This document shows, piece after piece, positions 26,208 through 34,108 of a stretch of DNA of 64,000 nucleotides. This stretch comes from Paenibacillus foliorum (GTDB lineage Bacteria; Bacillota; Bacilli; Paenibacillales; NBRC-103111): assembly GCF_013141765.1 (NCBI RefSeq), contig NZ_WHOD01000049.1, forward strand, positions 124,001 to 188,000. Direction: 5' to 3'. Positions within the stretch are counted from its first letter, which is position 1. Each line of letters starts with the position of its first letter. The notes beneath the pieces are model-generated. The model saw nothing but the letters and a program-made list of their open reading frames with translations. It was not told where the DNA came from and did not search any database. A program made the translations under genes and the position numbers.

Positions 26208-26318
26208 TTGCATTTTGAATTAATGACAGCCATCGTTCAACTTATATCTTTCGGACTTCTTATCTCATTGATAGTAATAATAATTAAACTAGTTAATAAT
26301 TCAAAGCGGAAGAAATAA
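26208..26318 (+). CDS. tiny membrane protein, 36 aa, TTG start
   Basis: Starting at TTG 26208 (AAGGTGAG just upstream), a 36-aa product has one hydrophobic helix (residues 7-28, QLISFGLLISLIVIIIKLV) and a basic tail (NNSKRKK). It resembles many small single-helix membrane proteins of bacilli. It is not recognisable as a specific toxin. It sits between a HAD relic and another small membrane protein. Confidence 0.5.
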   Translation: MHFELMTAIVQLISFGLLISLIVIIIKLVNNSKRKK

Positions 26319-26335
26319 GTGGAGACTGCACATAC

Positions 26336-26509
26336 ATGGAGTTGATTATGATTTTATTAATTATTCTATTCATAGTAGTCATTTTAGGATTAGGCAGTAT
26401 AGACCATAGATTAAAGAAAAAACTAGCAAATGATGAAAGAATCATTGAAAGAATCATTGAAAGACTCGATTTATTAATAAACGACAAGAGAAAGAGCACT
26501 AAAGATTAA
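26336..26509 (+). CDS. small membrane protein, 57 aa
   Basis: ATG 26336 begins a 57-aa protein with an N-terminal membrane helix (about residues 4-20, IMILLIILFIVVILGLG) and a charged, helical cytoplasmic tail that includes a duplicated RIIE motif (a direct repeat GAAAGAATCATT in the DNA). The ribosome site GTGGAG is about 12 nt upstream, which is long. The methyltransferase frame follows at once. No family is recognised. Confidence 0.55.
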   Translation: MELIMILLIILFIVVILGLGSIDHRLKKKLANDERIIERIIERLDLLINDKRKSTKD

Positions 26510-26522
26510 GGTGGTGATATGG

Positions 26523-27272
26523 ATGCACACATACTCAGAACATTTAAAAATTAATAAAAATAGCTGGGACGCAGCGTCTGAACGATTTTTTGGAAGGACC
26601 GCCCTCCCCGATTATGGACCCTACGCTCCAAGCGAAAATCAGCTGCAGCTTTTTGGGGAAATTGCAGGAAAAAGAGCTTTAGAAATCGGTTGTGGAAGTG
26701 GACATTCCATACAATATATGCTCAATAACGGAGCCGCTGAGGTTTGGGGACTGGACTTATCGAGCAAACAAATTGAAGCAGCTAAACGAGTGACTGGATC
26801 TAACAGCCAAGTCCGATTATTTGAATCACCTATGGAAGAAAACCCTGGACTACCTGACAACTATTTCGATGTTGCTTATTCCATTTATGCAATTGGGTGG
26901 ACATTAGATCTGAGCCAAACCCTTGCAAACATTCATCGTTATTTAAAAAAAGGCGGAACCTTCATTTTCAGCTGGGAGCATCCTATTCATAGTCGAGTTA
27001 TTTTTGATAACGGATCAGCTCAGTTCAATGAATGCTATTATGAAGAGATACCTGCGTTACATAAGGCTTGGAAGCCACAACCCGCGATTTTCCATCATCG
27101 AAAATTAAGTACATATATTAATGAATTAGTCAGTAGCGGGTTTATGGTAGAGAAAGTAATTGAAGAGGTAGAGTGGCCTGCTGCAGCCAGAGGAAACGAA
27201 ACTACTTGGTATTCTGATCTGAAAGCCAATTATTTCCCAGCAACTATGATAATAAAAAGCAAGAAATTATGA
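26523..27272 (+). CDS. class I SAM-dependent methyltransferase
   Basis: A 249-aa methyltransferase of the UbiE/Methyltransf_11 type. Motif I is ALEIGCGSGHSIQYML (SAM-binding), with the acidic loop VWGLDLSSKQIEAAKR. The later strands read NYFDVAYSIYAIGW and YLKKGGTFIFSWEHP. ATG 26523 is chosen because AAGGTGG is 8 nt upstream; GTGs at 26511 and 26514 overlap that site. The substrate is unknown. Confidence 0.9.
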   Translation: MHTYSEHLKINKNSWDAASERFFGRTALPDYGPYAPSENQLQLFGEIAGKRALEIGCGSGHSIQYMLNNGAAEVWGLDLSSKQIEAAKRVTGSNSQVRLFESPMEENPGLPDNYFDVAYSIYAIGWTLDLSQTLANIHRYLKKGGTFIFSWEHPIHSRVIFDNGSAQFNECYYEEIPALHKAWKPQPAIFHHRKLSTYINELVSSGFMVEKVIEEVEWPAAARGNETTWYSDLKANYFPATMIIKSKKL

Positions 27273-27295
27273 AGCTTTAAGATAAAGGAGCCATT

Positions 27296-28273
27296 ATGGT
27301 AAGAAAAACCGTAATAGAACCATGGACAGAGGAATGGATCCAGAGGTATCAATCTGAGTCTGAATTACTGGAAGCCATATTTAGAGAAGATGTCGTTGAA
27401 ATCTATCATATAGGCAGCACATCGGTCCCCCAAATAGGGTTTGCCAAACCGATTGTAGATATTTTAATTTCAGCTGTTAATATAGAACAAATAGATTTTT
27501 ACAATGAAATTATGACAAGTCATGGATATCAGCCTAGAGGAGAGAATGGAATAGCTGGGCGAAGATATTTTATCAAAGGAGACCCAAGAATCGTTCATCT
27601 CCATATTTATCAAAAGGATGACCCCCATATACAAGCCCATTTGGATTTCAAACACTATATGATAGCCCATCCGGAAGATGCCGCTAAATATGGAAAACTG
27701 AAATTTTCGCTAGCCAGAGAGTACCCGGATAATACGCATTTGTATCAGAAAAATAAGGAAACCTTCGTAAGTAAGATGGTCGATAAAGCACAGAAATGGG
27801 CAAGCAAACCCTTAGAAAACAAACAAAATAATGAATTGAGAAAGGAAAGCCCCATGAAAAGAGTAAATGTAGCTTATTCCTTGATTTATGACGAAGATAC
27901 CAAGCAAATACTAATGGTTTATAACAAGGATTCAGGCTTCTGGTCCCTGCCCGGCGGAGCCGTAGAAGAAGGAGAAACATTAGAGCAAGCGGCAATACGA
28001 GAAGCCTATGAGGAAACTGGATTAACGGTTAAGGTTGGGGATATAGCTGGAGTTAGAGAATGCTTTTTCACCCCAAAACAGCATCATGTCCTATTTATTA
28101 TTTTTCATGCGTCTATTGCTGGCGGCTCTATTCAAATTCAGAATCCTGATGAAATATCTGAGGTCTGTTGGATGGATCTAGAAGCAGCCTCGAACTTAAT
28201 GCCTTATTATAAAAATGGCCTGCAAGACATGCTGAAATCTTCTTGTAAATATCAATTTGAAGGCGTGAGATAA
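27296..28273 (+). CDS. GrpB-domain (UPF0157 nucleotidyltransferase-like) protein fused to a Nudix hydrolase
   Basis: A 325-aa fusion in one open frame. Residues 1-170 are a GrpB/UPF0157 domain of the nucleotidyltransferase fold (IEPWTEEWIQRYQSE, YHIGSTSVPQIGFAKPIVDI). Residues 187-325 are a complete Nudix domain with box GGAVEEGETLEQAAIREAYE followed by ETGL. An internal ATG at 27854 has AAAGGA 7 nt upstream, so the Nudix part may also be made alone (139 aa). CoaE-type fusions with GrpB are known; a GrpB-Nudix fusion is less usual to me. The MetF-like gene starts 5 nt after the stop. Confidence 0.88.
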   Translation: MVRKTVIEPWTEEWIQRYQSESELLEAIFREDVVEIYHIGSTSVPQIGFAKPIVDILISAVNIEQIDFYNEIMTSHGYQPRGENGIAGRRYFIKGDPRIVHLHIYQKDDPHIQAHLDFKHYMIAHPEDAAKYGKLKFSLAREYPDNTHLYQKNKETFVSKMVDKAQKWASKPLENKQNNELRKESPMKRVNVAYSLIYDEDTKQILMVYNKDSGFWSLPGGAVEEGETLEQAAIREAYEETGLTVKVGDIAGVRECFFTPKQHHVLFIIFHASIAGGSIQIQNPDEISEVCWMDLEAASNLMPYYKNGLQDMLKSSCKYQFEGVR

Positions 28274-28277
28274 GCAC

Positions 28278-29018
28278 ATGCGAATATCTATCGAGCTTGT
28301 TCCAAGAGGAGTCGAGCATTTACAAGCTGAGCTTCAATTAATGAAGTCCAAATTTCCATCCATTAATACGGTTAATATTCCAGACCTGATGAGATTAGAT
28401 ATTCGCAGCTGGGAAGGCACGGCTATCTCCAAAACATTTTATGATAACTGCATCCCTCATATACGAGCAATCGACTTTGATTTGAGTAAAACCATTCCCA
28501 TCACCGAATATTTAAATCTGCATCATATTTCCGAAATTCTTGTTGTAACTGGAGATCACCCGCAAGATGTTAACAGGAAGGTTTATCCCGTAACCAGTAC
28601 TGATTTCATAAAAAAGATAAAGGCAGAATGCCCGAACATCAAGGTATATGCGGCTATTGACCCCTATCGAAATAGCGTGAAACAAGAATACGAATATGTC
28701 CAAAGAAAGCTGGATGCGGGTACGGATGGATTTTTCACGCAGCCTTTCTTTGATATTAGACTAATGGAAGTTTATATGGAATTACTAGAAGGCTCTGATA
28801 TTTTCTGGGGAGTCTCTCCTGTAACCTCGTTGAGGTCCAGAAACTATTGGGAAGTAAAGAACAACGCCATATTCCCCAAAAGCTTCGAACCCACCTTACA
28901 ATGGAACATTGATTTTGCTAGAAAAGCTTTGGATTTCTCCCACGGTACTAACAGTAACATTTATTTCATGCCAATAAAGATTGATTTGGAGACCTATTTG
29001 GAAGGGATTTTTAGGTGA
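28278..29018 (+). CDS. methylenetetrahydrofolate reductase-like (MetF-family) protein
   Basis: A 246-aa TIM-barrel protein related to MetF: SIELVPRGVEHLQAEL at the N-terminus, TVNIPDLMRLDIRSWEGT, ILVVTGDHPQD, and LDAGTDGFFTQPFFDIRLM, which matches the GAD-FFTQ-FFD signature of the reductase. It is shorter than the roughly 290-aa enzyme, so it may be a divergent paralogue acting on another folate or C1 compound. It follows the GrpB-Nudix stop by 4 nt and is probably translated from the same transcript. Confidence 0.8.
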   Translation: MRISIELVPRGVEHLQAELQLMKSKFPSINTVNIPDLMRLDIRSWEGTAISKTFYDNCIPHIRAIDFDLSKTIPITEYLNLHHISEILVVTGDHPQDVNRKVYPVTSTDFIKKIKAECPNIKVYAAIDPYRNSVKQEYEYVQRKLDAGTDGFFTQPFFDIRLMEVYMELLEGSDIFWGVSPVTSLRSRNYWEVKNNAIFPKSFEPTLQWNIDFARKALDFSHGTNSNIYFMPIKIDLETYLEGIFR

Positions 29019-29046
29019 TTGAAAATATTGCAAAGGACTGATTAAA

Positions 29047-29382
29047 ATGATCAGTAAGCATAATGCTGAGCACTACACTTGGGGAGATAACTGTGATGGA
29101 TGGCGACTTGTCAACAATGAAGAAAAAAGCATTATCCATGAAAAAATGCCCCCCGGTGCAAGCGAAGCCAGACATTACCATAATAAATCCAGTCAATTCT
29201 TCTTTATTTTATCCGGAGTTATGAATATTGAAATAAACGGCGCTGAGTTTACGATTGGACAGCATGAAGGAATTGAGGTTCTACCTTTACAAGCCCATCA
29301 AGTGTTTAATAAAACGGAGCACGATATTGAATTTCTAGTCATTTCACAACCAACTACCCAAAATGATAGAGTTCCCTTATGA
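29047..29382 (+). CDS. cupin-domain protein
   Basis: A 111-aa single cupin barrel. Motif 1 is PPGASEARHYHNKSSQFFFI, with the metal-ligand pattern HxHx(n)Q in place of the usual Glu, and LSGVMNIEINGAEFTIG. Motif 2 reads EVLPLQAHQVFN. It could be an isomerase, a small dioxygenase or a non-enzymatic binding protein. It lies 28 nt after the MetF-like gene on the same strand. Confidence 0.88.
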   Translation: MISKHNAEHYTWGDNCDGWRLVNNEEKSIIHEKMPPGASEARHYHNKSSQFFFILSGVMNIEINGAEFTIGQHEGIEVLPLQAHQVFNKTEHDIEFLVISQPTTQNDRVPL

Positions 29383-29479
29383 AGAATCCGTTAGACAATT
29401 ATCAGAATGATGTCATTGTATAAATGGGTGTATGTTGTAAATTTATACTATACAAAAATGATAAGAGGTGTATTAGAAA

Positions 29480-30145
29480 ATGCCGCTTCCGATGATTCAT
29501 TTAAGTGTCGCTGTAAATTATATGGAGAACGAGGACATCCCAGCTGCTTTTTTATTAGGAAATATTGCACCTGATTCCATACATATGAGGAAGGGTACCA
29601 ATAGAGATGATAAACGGCGCACCCATCTAAATGTTGAAAATGGTGCTAACAAAATGGACTTTATTCATGCTCAATACCAACACCATATTATACAGAACAA
29701 TGATGAGGCATGGAAATGGTTTGTGCGGGGGTATTTTGCCCATCTGCTAACCGACTATTTCTGGGTTCACAGTGTATATGCGCAGTTTAAAGAACAGACT
29801 TCAAATGATCAATTGCCTCCCGATGACGTGAAAAGAGCCTACTATACAGACACAGACCAAATTGACTTTCATATTTATAAAACCAAACCATGGACTCCTG
29901 AAGTATGGACCAAATTAATCGCCACCCCGATATTTCCCTTTGCCCCTTATCTTTCAGCCGATGAAATTAATTTCTGGCGGTTACGAACGATTCATTGGTT
30001 CGATCTACTATGCGAGGAGCCTCGTATCACTCCGAAATATATAACCTCAAGCATGGCAGAGAAATTCATTAGTGAGACTACTTGTAAAATCAAAGATTTG
30101 ATCACCGGATGGGATCACAAGCTAATTGAGCAGCAAATAGGCTAA
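29480..30145 (+). CDS. zinc-dependent phospholipase C-like hydrolase
   Basis: A 221-aa protein of the Zn-dependent PLC (PF00882-type) fold. Metal-ligand candidates are MIHLSVA (His at the N-terminus), GNIAPDSIHM, RRTHLN and GYFAHLLTDYFWVH. There is no signal peptide, which separates it from secreted phospholipases and matches the cytoplasmic group of unknown substrate common in bacilli. AAGAGGTG lies upstream of the ATG. It ends the plus-strand enzyme group, before a strong terminator facing the eCIS operon. Confidence 0.85.
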   Translation: MPLPMIHLSVAVNYMENEDIPAAFLLGNIAPDSIHMRKGTNRDDKRRTHLNVENGANKMDFIHAQYQHHIIQNNDEAWKWFVRGYFAHLLTDYFWVHSVYAQFKEQTSNDQLPPDDVKRAYYTDTDQIDFHIYKTKPWTPEVWTKLIATPIFPFAPYLSADEINFWRLRTIHWFDLLCEEPRITPKYITSSMAEKFISETTCKIKDLITGWDHKLIEQQIG

Positions 30146-30165
30146 ATTAGAAAAGCTTCTATCAG

Positions 30166-30205
30166 CGAAAAGCGGCCTCCTCCGTGTGAGAGGGGCCGCT
30201 TTTCG
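30166..30205. terminator. bidirectional rho-independent terminator
   Basis: A perfect 12-bp stem (CGAAAAGCGGCC / GGCCGCTTTTCG) is followed by GGGTTT on the plus strand. It lies between the converging phospholipase-like gene and the last gene of the eCIS operon, and marks the operon's 3' end. Confidence 0.85.
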
Positions 30206-30238
30206 GGTTTAAAAAGCCTGTGCTACAGGCTCTGTGGC

Positions 30239-31891
30239 TTACTCTTCCCTGCCGCTCGCAGCCTCGCGTACTGAGTTCTCAACAGCTGAGCTCGCTTCGC
30301 GCGCTACAGATGGCTTGTTATATGCCCACCAACGGATGCGAATATTCGTCGCTTCGGTTGGCTGCTGCAATCGCACGCCGATGCGGAAGGTGCCTTTGCG
30401 CGGATACACGAGTGTACCGATCTTCACTTCCGGCCCGCTTGGCTCAAACTCGCTGCCTTTAAACACATCGGAAGCACCGTAGTAAACTTGCTCGCTATTG
30501 CTAAGGATGTCCGATATATAGTCATTGGATACTTCCTCAAGACCGGTTACTATGTACGTATCCCCAGCTCCAAAGCCATGCTCGATTTCATCGGATACAT
30601 AGCTTTTTCCACCCTTCCCGAAAGGGGATGCGGTAAATTTATTTAACGAGGCAACTGGAATCTCAACTACACCGGTCCGCATGTCATCATTCGACTGGAT
30701 GCTGGGTAAGCCGAGATTGAACGAAAGCTCGTTGTTTTCTCGGTTATAGGCAACCTTCAATTCCGGCTCTTTATCGGACCCTAGACGGGTTACCGCCGAC
30801 TTCGTTACGATGGGACTATCAGTCGGAGAAGATACTCCGTCATTTTGACCCAGCTTGTGAAGCGCAGAAGCGTTGTACACATACTCACCGAAGGGCACGG
30901 GCTCAACCTTCTCAATAATGTAAGTGGGTCCCATTTGCAGCAAATTAATTTTAGCCAAATAAATACATGGCTCTGATGAAGACTCCAAGGAATCCTCCAA
31001 GGAACGATTCACATAATCCTCCAGCCACTGATCCTTAACGGCATTATTGATAATGTTCAGTTCATTCATGCTGCTGGCTGCGATAGGTACCTGCTTGTCG
31101 CCAATTCGCAGCACAGCTGTATCGCGCTTAACTCCAACCCTGCTCTTACCTTTGGAGGATCGCCCAGCTCTTAGTAATACCTTAATCTCATATTCAGTTT
31201 CCTGACGATCCAGCGGTTCATTGAACGTCAACATCCCATAGCTTTCCGCATCTACCTGATCTCCAACAACCTCATATTGAAAAAACACCTTGGCCGCTTG
31301 CAGCGTTTTCTCCACTCTCAGTGTCATTTCGAATAGCTGTCCAGGATTGACATAACGCGGTGTGTTTTGCAAGATACGAACCTGTGAATCCTGATACAGC
31401 ACACTCGTCTGCTCCATCACATTATTTAACGGAAATGAGGCCGGATCTGGTGCATCCTCGCGAATAAACAAGCGGTAGCTCTCCAGCACACGGTTGTATT
31501 CACTGATCTCATCCGAGCGGATAGCGGCATTAGCGACGGAATGAACCGGCTCCTTGCCTTTTTCATCATAGGCAATACAGAGGTATACGTTCTTTGCGTA
31601 TTCATTATTTGTGAAACCATCCATCATGGACAGCTTCAAGGTGACAGGAGAGGAAATAATAATTTCCCGACCCAGCGCATCAATGGCAGCCCCCATCTCT
31701 ACAGAAACCGACTTATCATCCACTGCAATAACCTGCAGTCCTGTAATAACACCCGCTCCATGCAGCAACCGGTTCATCATACGGCGCTTGTCGTTAAAAT
31801 ATTTTTGTTCCGATTCAAAATCACGAACAGTCAGCAGCTTTCCATAAAAATAGCGATTTCGTTCAAACGGATAATAGCGTGTTTTTTTCAT
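30239..31891 (-). CDS. conserved eCIS-locus protein, 550 aa, function unknown
   Basis: The last gene of the minus-strand eCIS operon. ATG 31891 is chosen (GAGGG 7 nt upstream), giving MKKTRYYPFERNRYFYGKLL at the N-terminus, followed by VRDFESEQKYFNDKRRMMNR and GAGVITGLQVIAVDDKSVSV. That opening is typical of a conserved protein found near the tail-protein-I end of related loci. The rest is beta-rich, with no membrane segment or signal peptide. It ends in a Ser/Glu-rich tail. By position it could be a baseplate periphery or fibre-like component; this is inference. Confidence 0.75.
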   Translation of the reverse strand: MKKTRYYPFERNRYFYGKLLTVRDFESEQKYFNDKRRMMNRLLHGAGVITGLQVIAVDDKSVSVEMGAAIDALGREIIISSPVTLKLSMMDGFTNNEYAKNVYLCIAYDEKGKEPVHSVANAAIRSDEISEYNRVLESYRLFIREDAPDPASFPLNNVMEQTSVLYQDSQVRILQNTPRYVNPGQLFEMTLRVEKTLQAAKVFFQYEVVGDQVDAESYGMLTFNEPLDRQETEYEIKVLLRAGRSSKGKSRVGVKRDTAVLRIGDKQVPIAASSMNELNIINNAVKDQWLEDYVNRSLEDSLESSSEPCIYLAKINLLQMGPTYIIEKVEPVPFGEYVYNASALHKLGQNDGVSSPTDSPIVTKSAVTRLGSDKEPELKVAYNRENNELSFNLGLPSIQSNDDMRTGVVEIPVASLNKFTASPFGKGGKSYVSDEIEHGFGAGDTYIVTGLEEVSNDYISDILSNSEQVYYGASDVFKGSEFEPSGPEVKIGTLVYPRKGTFRIGVRLQQPTEATNIRIRWWAYNKPSVAREASSAVENSVREAASGREE

Positions 31892-31942
31892 CGAAATTCC
31901 CTCGCCTTCCCCTATATTCATTCATATTCCCATGGATCGTTA

Positions 31943-34060
31943 TTATTCTAGCTCCGAATCCAGTCCAAGACGCGTATGGATATCCATCCGCTTGTCCCGT
32001 TCCAGATCTATCAGCACGGTATTGTAAGGCATCGAAGAGCGTTGATCGAGTGTAAGCAGAGTAGGCTCCGACAAAAATGTATTGATCCCCATATAAGTAT
32101 GCATATCTATGTACATCCACGGCTGCAGCAGCGTCAGCTTGCCCTCGGTGAAAGCGGGCTTTTGATCGTTAATTATCGATTCAACGATTAAACGCTGCTT
32201 ATCGGTCTGCACACATTCCTGCGGCAGCATGACACAGAACACGTAAGGATTATCGCCATACAATCGGGACAACAACTCTCTGAGCTCGGACCTCTCCTGC
32301 ATTTGCTTCATTTGGAAGTATTCAATAATATAGGGCTCCGATCCGGTGTAGATCTGCAGCATTCGGGATAAGCCTTGCCGTGTGCCTCGCAGCTTGTACA
32401 GCTCAGGGGCTTGCTTAATCAGTTGACGAAGCTTATCCTCTCCCCAGGATTCATCCTCGGAGACAGCAAGCCAAGTTCCGAGCCATTCCAGATAATGCCC
32501 ATGCACTGCGTCTGGATCGAAGTATTTAGAGATACGGTCGATTTTCTCCTCCATATCCTGAAAGAAAGTCCCGAACATAGATAGGAATCGTTCCAAAAAC
32601 CGACTATCGTCCTGCATCTCCTGATAGATCGGAGGCAAGTAGGAAATCAATGATTTTCTTGGAAAATAAACCCTCAGCTTATGCAAAAGAGGTGATTGCC
32701 GCTCGCTGCCCATTACTTCCAGCTTAAACCAGAGATAACGCCCTTGCGCATTCATCAGTAACGCATCGCGAGGATTAACAATCGGTTCAGACCATAAATC
32801 TCTTGTCGATCTTAGCTTATCCTTAAGTGCAATACTGGAATTGTTGAGGTAACTGCTGAGATCGACAAAATCTCCATCAATCATCAGCTCCTTGCGGTCT
32901 GAAGCCAAATACGAGATGCGAACCTGTGTCTCCTCAGGAATGACCGCCTCCAGCTGGAACCTGTGCCACTGCGTCTCTGAAACAGTTGTATCCAGCGCAG
33001 ACGATAAATAGATTCCCTCCGGAAGAGAGCTTTCTTCAAGCTCTAGCGTACGCTTTTGGAGCTCTAGCAGAGTAATTTCTGCTGTCTCTCCATTCAACAC
33101 GTACATCTGGTTTCTCGAATTGGTCAACAGCTTGTTAGTACGGCCGCGGAAGCCCGAAACTCTCGCCTGAAAATCACCTTGCGCACCAAACTTTAGAATG
33201 AAACGCTCATCCTCTTCATCCTCACCGACAAATCTGCTGTCCCCGATATACATATTATTATTCGTATCAATGGAAAGCCCCGCATAGGAACCCGCAAGAG
33301 CCAGAGAGAACTGGGCATGTAGGGCTCCATCATCTTCAAAAGCTGTAAGCAGCCTACGGTGAGCGTCAAACAAATGCACTTTACCCACCTCAGATACAGC
33401 TGCATAATATCTTCTTTGCAACTGCTCGGCCTCAGTCCGTTCGTTGAGTCTGAGCGAGTCATGTTGGTACACGCCGACAACTTCACCCGCGGCATCCCAC
33501 TGCAAAATCCCGATTCTCCCTCCCTCCGGCACCTCTTCTTTTCCATTCAATCCAATAATCATATCCAATGGAACGACCGTATACAGTCGTTTTTGCAGAT
33601 CGGCAGCAACGGCAAGCGGATAAATCGGGCTATTCTTCCAGTTTTCAACCGCCCATAGCAATTGACTGTTCGATATGGAATAGGCCGCTACACGGCGTTC
33701 ACTTACCGGATCAGCCACAAATAAGGTATCGCCTCGCGATGCAAGCAGCGCATGTCCGGTGAATAGCTGATGATTCCGTCCAAACAGCAGCTCCGTATGG
33801 TGGTTCTCCGCATCGTATGACCATATGGCGGCTTCTTCATCCAATACGAAAAGCTTGCCGCCTTGTCCTACTGTAAAGTCCATCATCACATCAGGTCCAT
33901 TAATCTGGGCGCTTCGGATTACTTTATGTACCGCATATTTCTCAGTCTGGTGAATAGCTAGAGCTCCATTTACCATCCGCAGATTGTAATAGCTGCCTTT
34001 ATCCCAATCCAAACGTTTATTAAAAGAGAAAAACTGATACGGATCCTGCACCGTCCTCAC
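31943..34060 (-). CDS. phage tail protein I-like (Afp12-type) baseplate protein with N-terminal propeller-like half
   Basis: A 705-aa protein. The C-terminal 250 residues match the tail protein I family (LISYLPPIYQEMQDDSRFLE, YLEWLGTWLAVSEDESWGED, LYKLRGTRQGLSRMLQIYTG), which sits at the baseplate edge in contractile tails. The N-terminal 350 residues look like a repeat beta-propeller (GKLFVLDEEAAIWSYDAE, RGDTLFVADPVSERRVAAYS). It opens at GTG 34060, but GTG 34051 is equally plausible given the GGGGGTGAGG just before it. The gene lies 48 nt after the second baseplate J gene. The propeller may dock a fibre, receptor or membrane anchor. Confidence 0.85.
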   Translation of the reverse strand: MRTVQDPYQFFSFNKRLDWDKGSYYNLRMVNGALAIHQTEKYAVHKVIRSAQINGPDVMMDFTVGQGGKLFVLDEEAAIWSYDAENHHTELLFGRNHQLFTGHALLASRGDTLFVADPVSERRVAAYSISNSQLLWAVENWKNSPIYPLAVAADLQKRLYTVVPLDMIIGLNGKEEVPEGGRIGILQWDAAGEVVGVYQHDSLRLNERTEAEQLQRRYYAAVSEVGKVHLFDAHRRLLTAFEDDGALHAQFSLALAGSYAGLSIDTNNNMYIGDSRFVGEDEEDERFILKFGAQGDFQARVSGFRGRTNKLLTNSRNQMYVLNGETAEITLLELQKRTLELEESSLPEGIYLSSALDTTVSETQWHRFQLEAVIPEETQVRISYLASDRKELMIDGDFVDLSSYLNNSSIALKDKLRSTRDLWSEPIVNPRDALLMNAQGRYLWFKLEVMGSERQSPLLHKLRVYFPRKSLISYLPPIYQEMQDDSRFLERFLSMFGTFFQDMEEKIDRISKYFDPDAVHGHYLEWLGTWLAVSEDESWGEDKLRQLIKQAPELYKLRGTRQGLSRMLQIYTGSEPYIIEYFQMKQMQERSELRELLSRLYGDNPYVFCVMLPQECVQTDKQRLIVESIINDQKPAFTEGKLTLLQPWMYIDMHTYMGINTFLSEPTLLTLDQRSSMPYNTVLIDLERDKRMDIHTRLGLDSELE

Positions 34061-34108
34061 CCCCTAGTTCCTGTAGGTACTATCTGTCTCTTAATCCGCT
34101 GTCCTGTC

